From: Saprospiraceae bacterium
GTDB lineage: Bacteria > Bacteroidota > Bacteroidia > Chitinophagales > Saprospiraceae
Direction: 5' to 3'
DNA length: 5,696 nucleotides
NCBI GenBank assembly: GCA_020850025.1
Contig: JADZFI010000491.1
Location: 1-5,696, forward strand
Under the pieces are notes generated by a model. That model saw only the letters and a program-made list of their open reading frames with translations, ran no database searches and was not told the DNA's origin. Position 1 is the stretch's first letter, and each line of letters starts with the position of its first letter. Below are positions 1 through 5,695 of this stretch, piece after piece. The translations under genes were made by a program, and so were the position numbers.

Positions 1-1
1 A

Positions 2-1123
2 AAATTACCTGGTGGAATTTTGCGAAAGGCCATTCCCGGCTTGCCATTTCACCTGATCGCCGGCCCGGTCCGCATCAGTGTGCGCGTGGGGAATCTGATT
101 AATGAAGCAGAAATTGAGGCCATTGAGAAAAACCGACTTTGGAGTAAATTCCTTCAGGCAAAGATTTTCTCTTTGGGTTCCAGTTTTGATGTTCGGCCGG
201 AGCTGTACACGGGTAAAAAACCTGGTGCACAGGAGCCGGTTGCGGAGGCCATTGCCCCGTCTTTGATAGCAGCTGAAATTGCCGCTTTGCCCTCCGATGC
301 CAAGGTGGCGGAACGCGGACAGTTCGATGTACTGGTTGCTCCGTCTCAATTGCTTCCCAACACCATGCAGGAGATTGGTCGCCTGAGGGAACTTACTTTC
401 CGGGCAGCCGGCGAGGGAACCGGGAAAAACAGGGATATTGATGAACACGATTTGTACTACCTGCAATTGATCATCTGGGATCGGGAAAAAGAACAGATTG
501 CCGGTGGATATCGTTTGGGCCAGGGCGACCAGATATTTCAGAAATTTGGCGTGAACGGCTTTTACACGCACTCCTTGTTCAAGATGAAGCCCGGGTTCTT
601 TCCCATTCTCCAGCAATCAGTGGAATTGGGGCGGACCTACGTTCCGGAAGCATATCAGAAGCACCGTTTACCGCTGTTTTTGCTTTGGAAGGGCATTTTA
701 CATTTTTTGCTGGCGCATCCGCATTATCGCTATCTACTTGGACCGGTGAGTATAAGCAAGGACTATTCTGAGGCTTCCAAGGGTATTATTGTCGAATTCG
801 TCAGACGGTTCTTTTACGACAAAAAATTAGCCACGCTGGTATCCCCCAGAAAAGCTTTTCGCCCCAAAATTAAATCGGTGGATACCCGCCTGCTGGCAGA
901 AAACCTGCGCGGGGAATTCGATGCACTGGAAAATCTGATTGAAACCATTGAGCCCTCTCACTTCAAAGTGCCGGTCCTGTTCAGACAATACCTCCGCCAA
1001 AATGCCAAGTTCATCGCCTTTAATGTGGATCCAAATTTTTCCAACTGCCTGGACGGCCTGATGATCCTGGATATAGCCCAGTTGCCGGCCAGTACGATTG
1101 AGGTGCTGCAGCAGGAAAAATAA
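2..1123 (+). CDS. Lysophospholipid acyltransferase/GNAT fusion (OlsF-like), 5' end missing
   Basis: The reading frame is open from the window edge (first full codon at base 2) to a TAA at 1121-1123, giving 373 residues; the true start lies upstream, so the in-frame TTG at 20 should not be taken as the start. Residues about 1-60 resemble the tail of a PlsC-type O-acyltransferase domain (GPVRISVRVGN, then a helix ending KIFSLGSS). Residues about 105-358 match the GNAT-type N-acyltransferase domain often annotated 'hemolysin' (Acetyltransf_5): IGRLRELTFR near 125, a DLYYLQLIIWD strand near 150, ELGRTYVPEAY near 208, YLLGPVSISKDYS near 244, and the hallmark end NVDPNFSNCLDGLMILD near 341-357. In characterised OlsF proteins the C-terminal GNAT half N-acylates an amino acid from acyl-ACP and the N-terminal PlsC half adds the second chain, making ornithine- or glycine-type aminolipids at the inner membrane. 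That activity is inferred from the domain order. The substrate amino acid cannot be read from sequence. Convergent with the ion channel gene, 4 bp away. Confidence 0.85.
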   Translation, partial: KLPGGILRKAIPGLPFHLIAGPVRISVRVGNLINEAEIEAIEKNRLWSKFLQAKIFSLGSSFDVRPELYTGKKPGAQEPVAEAIAPSLIAAEIAALPSDAKVAERGQFDVLVAPSQLLPNTMQEIGRLRELTFRAAGEGTGKNRDIDEHDLYYLQLIIWDREKEQIAGGYRLGQGDQIFQKFGVNGFYTHSLFKMKPGFFPILQQSVELGRTYVPEAYQKHRLPLFLLWKGILHFLLAHPHYRYLLGPVSISKDYSEASKGIIVEFVRRFFYDKKLATLVSPRKAFRPKIKSVDTRLLAENLRGEFDALENLIETIEPSHFKVPVLFRQYLRQNAKFIAFNVDPNFSNCLDGLMILDIAQLPASTIEVLQQEK

Positions 1124-1127
1124 CAGC

Positions 1128-2078
1128 CTATTGCCACAGGCTCAGAACCAATACCCCCAACAGGAAAACCAACAGGTACAACCTTGCAAGTTTTTGCTCT
1201 TTTCGAATGAGCATTCTCACCTTTCCATCTTTGGCGGTGATGTTTCCGGCGCGGATGATCTGAAGTAACACCAACGAAATGATGGCGTAGCTCATCAGGT
1301 AGATTTTATCCATGAGCACCATATAACCGGTATCCGGCAGGGCATCGCTATAGGATTGCTGAAAAAAAACGGCCGTGAGCAAGGCCCCAATGGGAAGGGA
1401 CGACCGTGTGTCGATGTGCTCCGGATGCAACAACAAAGCGCCAATGCCCACCAGCATCACTACCAGCAGGGGCAGCAGCATTTTTAAAAGAAAATAGCTG
1501 AAAGGCCTGGCCAGGGTAACCTGAAAGCTCAGGTTGCTGTATTGCCGGGCATTTTCCTCCGGATTGCCGAAGTTGGTGCCATAATCATGTTTTCGAGTGT
1601 TAATGGCGGTTCCTTTGCTTTCCCAACCCACCAAATTCAGGGTATTCCGAATTAGCGCGGCATTCGTATCCGGCAGGTAGATCAGTGAATCAGCCGGGTG
1701 CTCGGGGTTTTCAATCTGAATATCGAGCGCATGCCGATCCAGAGGGAAATGATTCAGCGAAAAGGAGTGAAAAAATCGCCCCTCCTTTCGAAAAATACGG
1801 TACTTGGTACCATCTTTCAGCACTACCGGCGTGCTGTCTCCATCAAAACCGGCATTGTCCATGCTCCACTTTTCAATGGAATTGACAAACTCAATGTTGG
1901 TGGGATCAATATCTCCTTTCCATTTGAACCAGATGTAAAAATCGGCATAAAAGGAATGCTCGTCCATGTCCAGGCCGTACAGGTTCATCAGGTAAAAGCC
2001 CACGCGAGCTTCCTGAGGCTGCGCCATCGCCAGCGTCAGATGGAGCAAAAGCAGAAAAGAAAGACCGGTTCTGAGCAT
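1128..2078 (-). CDS. Prokaryotic pentameric ligand-gated ion channel (Cys-loop receptor homologue)
   Basis: A complete 316-residue protein, ATG at 2076-2078, TAG at 1128-1130. Residues 1-19 are a signal peptide (hydrophobic core LLLLHLTLAMA, probable cut before Q20). Residues about 24-190 form the extracellular ligand-binding beta-sandwich: RVGFYLMNLYGLDMDEHSF and FYADFYIWFKW near 25-53, as in GLIC/ELIC, then the 'Pro-loop' NHFPLDRHALDIQIEN at 109-124, equivalent to the Cys-loop. The whole protein contains no cysteine, as is usual for bacterial members. RPFSYF (191-196) marks the pre-M1 arginine and the start of M1 (about 193-217, with the conserved proline at 203). M2 is about 222-244, M3 252-276 and M4 297-315, ending at the C-terminus as expected. 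The family forms homopentameric channels in the inner membrane with the sensor in the periplasm. Ligand and ion selectivity are unknown. Aligned to GLIC, position 11' of M2 is Ala rather than the pore-domain His, so proton gating should not be assumed. No Shine-Dalgarno is visible. Family assignment is firm, function inferred. Confidence 0.93.
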   Translation of the reverse strand: MLRTGLSFLLLLHLTLAMAQPQEARVGFYLMNLYGLDMDEHSFYADFYIWFKWKGDIDPTNIEFVNSIEKWSMDNAGFDGDSTPVVLKDGTKYRIFRKEGRFFHSFSLNHFPLDRHALDIQIENPEHPADSLIYLPDTNAALIRNTLNLVGWESKGTAINTRKHDYGTNFGNPEENARQYSNLSFQVTLARPFSYFLLKMLLPLLVVMLVGIGALLLHPEHIDTRSSLPIGALLTAVFFQQSYSDALPDTGYMVLMDKIYLMSYAIISLVLLQIIRAGNITAKDGKVRMLIRKEQKLARLYLLVFLLGVLVLSLWQ

Positions 2079-2099
2079 AGGGTTGAAGGATTGTTTTCA

Positions 2100-2107
2100 C
2101 AAATGTA
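2100..2107 (-). promoter_or_regulatory. Candidate Bacteroidota -7 promoter box for the ion channel gene
   Basis: On the minus strand these bases read TACATTTG, an exact match to the Bacteroidota -7 consensus TAnnTTTG, ending 21 bp upstream of the channel ATG. The implied leader would be only about 10-20 nt. No TTG or TTTG is seen at the expected -33 distance; that region falls in the outer edge of the adjacent hairpin. The call rests on the -7 match and position alone. Confidence 0.4.
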
Positions 2108-2108
2108 A

Positions 2109-2118
2109 ATGGCAACAG
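2109..2118 (+). repeat. Left copy of 10-bp direct repeat flanking the hairpin element
   Basis: ATGGCAACAG occurs here and again, identically and in the same orientation, at 2200-2209. The two copies bracket the long inverted repeat, so they could be a target-site duplication. Left of this copy the sequence is GTAA, close to the CGT before the right copy, so the similarity slightly exceeds 10 bp. Confidence 0.6.
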
Positions 2119-2123
2119 GGCAC

Positions 2124-2199
2124 ACTACGGGATATTTTGGGTTCAGACCTGTAAGGTTTCCCAAAACCTTGCAGGTCTGAACCCAAAAAGTCCCGTCGT
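2124..2199. repeat. Long near-perfect inverted repeat (76-bp hairpin, MITE/REP-like element)
   Basis: Arms 2124-2159 and 2164-2199 pair around the 4-nt loop CCCA (2160-2163). Of 36 positions only four are not Watson-Crick: 2126:2197 (T:C), 2134:2189 (A:A), and 2133:2190 and 2152:2171, which are T:G and would wobble in RNA. The core reads GGGTTCAGACCTGTAAGG on the left, with CCTTGCAGGTCTGAACCC as its partner. From memory, similar 'AGACCTGCAAGGTTT' palindromes occur as dispersed intergenic repeats in Bacteroidota genomes; I could not check this. The element starts 13 bp after the peptidase stop on the minus strand and sits upstream of the channel promoter, so a transcript from the peptidase would fold into it. 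There is no U-tract after the stem in either direction, so it is not a classical intrinsic terminator, though it could stabilise 3' ends or impede readthrough. It has no room for a protein. Confidence 0.85.
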
Positions 2200-2209
2200 A
2201 TGGCAACAG
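2200..2209 (+). repeat. Right copy of 10-bp direct repeat flanking the hairpin element
   Basis: This is identical to ATGGCAACAG at 2109-2118. It abuts the right end of the inverted repeat (2199) directly, whereas the left copy is separated from the left arm by 5 bp (2119-2123). If it is a target-site duplication, the inserted unit would be 2119-2199, 81 bp. Confidence 0.6.
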
Positions 2210-2212
2210 CGT

Positions 2213-4231
2213 TTACTTCTTCAACCACTGATCCAGCCAGCCAAAGAACTCTTTTTGCCAAAGCATGGAGTTCTGAGGCTTGCTCATCCAGTGGCCCTCA
2301 TCCGGGAAGCTCAGAAAACGCGACGGTACGCCGCGCAACTGGGCTGCCTGAAAAGCCTGCATACCCTCGCCGAATGGCACCCGGAAATCCAGTTCATTGT
2401 GGATCACCAGCATCGGCGTATCCCAGTTTTGCACGTATTTGTGCGGACTGTCGGTAGCGTACATCCTCGGAGTATTCTTTTCCCAATAGGCTCCTTCAAA
2501 GTCGTGGTTCGGGAACCAAACCTCTTCGGTGGTGCCATAAAAGCTCTCCAGATTGAACAATCCGCAATGAGAGATGAACGCTTTGAAACGTTTGTTGTGA
2601 TTGCCGGCCAGCCAATACACGGCATAACCGCCAAAGCTTGCGCCCACTGCGCCCATGCGCGAAGCGTCAACAAATGACTCTTTGGCGGCAGCATCCGTTG
2701 CCGATAAGTAATCTTTCATGGCATCGCCCCAGCGACCAGTGATGGCATCGTTCCAGGCAGCGCCTGAGCCAGGCATGCCCCGCCGACATGGCGCTACTAC
2801 CACGTAGCCCTGGGAGGCCATTAGCCCCAGGTTCCAGCGATAAGAGAAAAACTGGGAAAGTGCCGATTGAGGTCCGCCCTGACAGTACACCAGCGCAGGG
2901 TATTTCTTTTTCAGATCAAAATTGGGTGGCAGCACCATCCACACATTCATATCCTTATTGTCAAAGGTTTTCACGGTGCGGCGCTCCACTTTGGGCAGTG
3001 CCAGCTTTTTCCAAATTTCGTCTGTCACAAAGGTGCGCTGGGTGGCTGCGCCATTTTGAGGATTTACGGTATATACCTCTGCCGGCTGCACCATCGAAAT
3101 GCGGGTGGTCACCAGCTGGTTGCCGGCCAGTTTGAGGGCGGTATAATCGTGTGTGCCGCTGGTAATGCGCCGTATCTTTTTGTCGGCCAGGGTGATCTGA
3201 TAGATTTGGTAGGTGAAATCTTCCGCGCTCAGGAAATACACAGATTTCCCGTCAGGCGCCCAAACCGGGTGGTTGGCCTCAAAAGCCCAACCCATGGTCA
3301 GTTCGTCTCGCTGCTGATTGCGTGTATCCAGCAGCATCAGCCTCGGCCGGTCGGCTTCGTATCCGGCGGTGGCCAGTGAGGTCCAGAGCAAATAACGGCC
3401 GTCGGGCGAAAACATAGGATCGCTGTCGTAGCCCCTCATGTCTTCCGTGAAATTAAGCGTGCGGCCGGAAGAAAGCTCATAGGCATACAGATCGGAATTG
3501 GTGCTCAGGGCTTCGGCAGTTCCGTTCAGTTTCCGACAGGTGTACACAATGAACCGACTGTCGGGGCTCCAGGTGATCTGTTCCATGCCTCCATCCGGCG
3601 TGAGTGGAGAGTCGAACCGTTCGTTTTGGATGTTTTTGGCCTCTCCTTTGAATTGCCCGTCGGCATATTCCACAAAAAACACATTGGAATAGGCGTAATC
3701 GTGCCAGCTTTTCCAATGGCGGTAAAACAATCCGTCGGTGATTTTGGCGGAGTTTTTCGGCAGGCCAGGATAAAGTTCGGCGGGGGTTTTGTCTAATTTG
3801 ACATCCTTGCAGAACAGTACTTTTTTGCCGTCAGGAGCATAATGGAAGCCATTGATCTCCATTTCACTCACGCGCCTGGGGGCTTCGTTGCCGCTCAAAC
3901 CGGTTTCATAAAGCTGGCCGTCCATCAGGAATCCCAGTTTTTTTCCCTCCGGATGGAACTCCGCATCGGAGCAGGTTTTGTTGAAATCGGTGAGTCGGCG
4001 GGTTTCTCCAGAGCTGAGGTTGAAGGCATACAAAACGCGGGAGCCATTGTTGGCGGCAACCTCATACCGCTGAACGCCGTAAATAGCCCACTGGCCGTCG
4101 GGCGAAACACATTCCAGGCCTACACGACCCAGTTTCCACAGCAATTCGGGGGTGAGCACTTCAGTTTGTGCCTTGGTATCTTGCGCCATCATGATGGTGA
4201 AGCTTAGGAGTAAGAAAAAATGTTTGAGCAT
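2213..4231 (-). CDS. Secreted S9-family serine peptidase (prolyl oligopeptidase/DPP5-like)
   Basis: A complete 672-residue protein, ATG at 4229-4231, TAA at 2213-2215. Residues 1-21 look like a signal peptide (FFLLLSFTIMMA core, likely cut after TKA), placing it in the periplasm; no lipobox cysteine is present. Residues about 27-405 form the beta-propeller that gates the active site, with repeated PD40-type SPDG blades at 43 (SPDGQW), 93 (HPEGKK), 132 (APDGKK), 222 (SPDSRF), 275 (SPDGRY) and 325 (APDGKS). Residues about 410-672 are the alpha/beta-hydrolase: oxyanion segment YCQGGPQSA near 449, nucleophile elbow GASFGGY with Ser532, acid Asp615 in NELDFRVP, and His647 in DEGHW. All three catalytic residues are intact. 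Known relatives remove dipeptides or short oligopeptides from peptide N-termini. The LTPELLWKLGRVG opening and the length resemble bacterial DPP5, which prefers hydrophobic or Ala residues at P1, but P1 specificity cannot be read here. Likely role: peptide scavenging. The long hairpin follows the stop by 13 bp, and the gene is divergent from the aquaporin gene. Confidence 0.93.
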   Translation of the reverse strand: MLKHFFLLLSFTIMMAQDTKAQTEVLTPELLWKLGRVGLECVSPDGQWAIYGVQRYEVAANNGSRVLYAFNLSSGETRRLTDFNKTCSDAEFHPEGKKLGFLMDGQLYETGLSGNEAPRRVSEMEINGFHYAPDGKKVLFCKDVKLDKTPAELYPGLPKNSAKITDGLFYRHWKSWHDYAYSNVFFVEYADGQFKGEAKNIQNERFDSPLTPDGGMEQITWSPDSRFIVYTCRKLNGTAEALSTNSDLYAYELSSGRTLNFTEDMRGYDSDPMFSPDGRYLLWTSLATAGYEADRPRLMLLDTRNQQRDELTMGWAFEANHPVWAPDGKSVYFLSAEDFTYQIYQITLADKKIRRITSGTHDYTALKLAGNQLVTTRISMVQPAEVYTVNPQNGAATQRTFVTDEIWKKLALPKVERRTVKTFDNKDMNVWMVLPPNFDLKKKYPALVYCQGGPQSALSQFFSYRWNLGLMASQGYVVVAPCRRGMPGSGAAWNDAITGRWGDAMKDYLSATDAAAKESFVDASRMGAVGASFGGYAVYWLAGNHNKRFKAFISHCGLFNLESFYGTTEEVWFPNHDFEGAYWEKNTPRMYATDSPHKYVQNWDTPMLVIHNELDFRVPFGEGMQAFQAAQLRGVPSRFLSFPDEGHWMSKPQNSMLWQKEFFGWLDQWLKK

Positions 4232-4258
4232 AACAGAATGTGGTTTTTGAAAAGGCCA

Positions 4259-4286
4259 AACCGGAAAAAGGAGTAGCGATCCGGTT
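4259..4286. repeat. Short inverted repeat in the divergent intergenic region
   Basis: AACCGGA (4259-4265) and TCCGGTT (4280-4286) are perfect 7-bp inverted arms separated by 14 bp, within the 115-bp region between the peptidase and aquaporin starts. Spacing of arm centres is about two helical turns (21 bp), compatible with a dimeric regulator site, but short palindromes of this size also arise by chance. No regulator gene is in the window. Confidence 0.3.
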
Positions 4287-4294
4287 CGGTCTAT

Positions 4295-4302
4295 TACTTT
4301 TA
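4295..4302 (+). promoter_or_regulatory. Weak candidate -7 promoter box for the aquaporin gene
   Basis: TACTTTTA matches the Bacteroidota TAnnTTTG consensus at all fixed positions except the last (A for G) and lies 44 bp upstream of the aquaporin ATG. No TTG lies at a good -33 distance. No equally good box was found on the minus strand for the peptidase gene. Confidence 0.22.
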
Positions 4303-4346
4303 GCCCGCAAAATTCATTTTTTCACATTCAAACCGCGCGAAATAAG

Positions 4347-4991
4347 ATGAAAAAGTACCTGACGGAGTTTATCGGCACCTTTTTTTTGGTACTAACGGCG
4401 GTATTGACCACCCAACAACCCTCCATTGCTCCCATGGCGCCCTGGGCGATAGCGGGTATTTATCTGGGCATGGTGTATGCCGGCGGTCACATTTCCGGCG
4501 CACATTACAATCCGGCGCTCACACTCGCCGCCTGGATAGCCCGGAAAAAAGACCGAACCGATGTGATCTATTTTTTGGCGGCACAGATGATTGCAGCGTT
4601 GTTGGCGGCATCCATCGGGGTGTTTTTGCATGAATGTGGCGGGGGCACGGCCATTGTCAGCAGAATTCAGGAACAATCGCTCTGCGTAGTGATGGCCGAA
4701 TTTCTGGGTACGTTTGCCCTGACCTATGCCTTAATGCAGGTGGCTATTGCCAACTCCACAGAGGGCAGCCTTCAGCACGGGCTGGGAGCAGCGTTTATCC
4801 TGGTGGCGCTTTCCTACACCTTCGGCCGACTCTCCGGCGGAATGTTCAATCCTGCCCTGGCTTTTGGGGCCTGTGTGGCGGGCATCCTTGCCTGGGAGGA
4901 TTTCTGGGTGTACCTGGTTGGGCCCGTCATGGGGGCGGCAGCAGGCGCCACTGTGTACCAGTTGTTGAACAGCAAGGATGCTGATTATTAA
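4347..4991 (+). CDS. Aquaporin-family (MIP) channel with an arginine-less selectivity filter
   Basis: A complete 214-residue membrane protein, ATG at 4347, TAA at 4989-4991; slightly shorter than most bacterial aquaporins (about 230). The two-fold MIP repeat is clear: TEFIGTFFLVL (6-16) and AEFLGTFALTY (117-127) open the halves, and the re-entrant loops carry SGAHYNPALT (N55-P56-A57) and SGGMFNPALAFG (N168-P169-A170). There are six hydrophobic spans. Water and small-solute channels of this family form tetramers in the inner membrane. The aromatic/arginine filter is atypical: aligned on the NPA motifs to E. coli AqpZ, the four positions are Ile35, Ser156, Gly165 and Leu171, so Arg after the second NPA is Leu and no aromatic is present. 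This implies a wider, less polar constriction, and the solute cannot be assigned as water or glycerol from sequence. Similar Arg losses are known in unorthodox eukaryotic MIPs such as plant SIPs. The start has no Shine-Dalgarno. The 3' end overlaps the convergent helicase gene by 4 bp. Confidence 0.9.
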   Translation: MKKYLTEFIGTFFLVLTAVLTTQQPSIAPMAPWAIAGIYLGMVYAGGHISGAHYNPALTLAAWIARKKDRTDVIYFLAAQMIAALLAASIGVFLHECGGGTAIVSRIQEQSLCVVMAEFLGTFALTYALMQVAIANSTEGSLQHGLGAAFILVALSYTFGRLSGGMFNPALAFGACVAGILAWEDFWVYLVGPVMGAAAGATVYQLLNSKDADY

Positions 4992-5695
4992 CCCAACACC
5001 ATTTCCAGATCTGCCCGGTCGAGCGTAGGAAATTCTTTATCAGTGGAAAATAGTTCTTTTCCCAGCCTTCGTTTCTGGTCCTGAAGCAAGAGAATCTTCT
5101 CCTCTACAGTGTCCCGTGCAATAAACCGCATGGCAGTAACCGGATGTTCCTGCCCGATCCTGTGCGCACGCGCGATGGCCTGATCTTCGCGGGCCGGGTT
5201 CCACCAGGGATCCAGAATGAACACGTAATCGGCTGCGGTGAGGTTAAGACCTACGCCACCGGCGCCAAGGGTCATGAGGAAGGCCTGAACGCCAGGCTCC
5301 GACTGGAAACGGTTCACCGCTTTGGCCCGGTCTGCCACGGCCGTGTCGCCGGTGAGCCAGACGTATGAGCTCCCCTCTGTCTCCAGTTGCCGCCTGAAAA
5401 TCTGCAAGTGTTGTTCAAAGGCACTGAAAAACAGTACTTTGTGGCCAGCTCTGCGCACCTGATCCCATTGCGCCATCACGTCGGTCGTTTTGCCGCTTGC
5501 CCCTTCATACTGGTCGTCAGCCAAAAGCGGGTGACAAGCCAGTTGGCGCAGGCGCATCAGGGCTTGCAGCGCCTGTAATCGGGTCTTGGGATCGTCAAAC
5601 AGCTCCAAAATCTGGTTCCGCATGGCCGATTTTACTTCATCGTACCGCTTGCGCTGCTGCTCTTCCATTTCACAATAAAACACCTGGTTGCTCAA
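4988..5695 (-). CDS. SNF2-family DEAD/DEAH-box helicase, C-terminal part only
   Basis: This is the last 235 codons of a longer gene; the frame remains open at the right window edge, so the TTG at 5693-5695 is an internal codon and not a start. It ends with TAA at 4988-4990. The visible part is the second RecA-like lobe of an SNF2 ATPase. NQVFYCEMEEQQRKRYDE (3-20) is the usual linker strand before lobe 2. LMRLRQLACHP (47-57) is the typical helix. Motif IV is KVLFFSAFEQHLQIF (86-100), then LTGDT (114-118). Motif V is LGAGGVGLNLTAADYVFILD (143-162), and motif VI is DQAIARAHRIGQ (171-182) with the arginine-finger residues Arg176 and Arg179. Lobe 1 with Walker A and DEAH motifs must lie beyond the window. 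Such proteins are DNA-dependent translocases thought to remodel protein-DNA complexes, but the cellular role in Bacteroidota is largely unknown. In motif V the common SLKAGG is TLGAGG, a mild variation. Family assignment is firm. Confidence 0.92.
   Translation of the reverse strand: MSNQVFYCEMEEQQRKRYDEVKSAMRNQILELFDDPKTRLQALQALMRLRQLACHPLLADDQYEGASGKTTDVMAQWDQVRRAGHKVLFFSAFEQHLQIFRRQLETEGSSYVWLTGDTAVADRAKAVNRFQSEPGVQAFLMTLGAGGVGLNLTAADYVFILDPWWNPAREDQAIARAHRIGQEHPVTAMRFIARDTVEEKILLLQDQKRRLGKELFSTDKEFPTLDRADLEMVLG

Noticed and set aside
20..22. TTG as the true start of the acyltransferase gene
   Set aside because: The frame stays open to the window edge, and the protein from here begins in the middle of a PlsC-like domain, so the gene is simply cut by the window.
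5..616. 203-codon open frame on the minus strand
   Set aside because: It lies entirely opposite the acyltransferase gene, whose frame gives clear family motifs; the antisense translation shows no recognisable domain and its start has no support.
1698..2108. 136-codon plus-strand open frame opposite the ion channel gene
   Set aside because: It is the antisense shadow of a well-supported channel; no domain, no start signal, and it runs into the channel's own promoter region.
2124..2199. Hairpin as a classical intrinsic terminator for the peptidase gene
   Set aside because: The stem is much longer than needed and no T-tract follows on the minus strand (the sequence continues GTGCCCTGTTGCC) or on the plus strand.
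2109..2209. CRISPR-like repeat unit
   Set aside because: There are only two copies of a 10-bp repeat with a palindrome between them, no spacer series and no cas gene.
2867..3379. 170-codon plus-strand open frame opposite the peptidase gene, and similar nearby frames
   Set aside because: These are shadows of the peptidase coding frame, which has intact propeller repeats and catalytic triad; their translations look like low-information antisense sequence.
1128..4231. Peptidase and ion channel as one operon
   Set aside because: The same strand is suggestive, but 134 bp, a strong hairpin and a separate -7 box lie between them, so cotranscription is not supported by sequence alone.
4634..4984. 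Alternative 116-codon plus-strand frame within the aquaporin gene
   Set aside because: It overlaps the NPA-containing frame in another register, gives a Cys/Gly/Arg-rich translation without domains, and disrupts the membrane topology seen in the true frame.
5693..5695. Start codon of a 235-residue stand-alone SNF2 lobe-2 protein
   Set aside because: The codon is TTG at the window edge in the middle of the usual SNF2 inter-lobe sequence; the gene is truncated by the window, not by biology.
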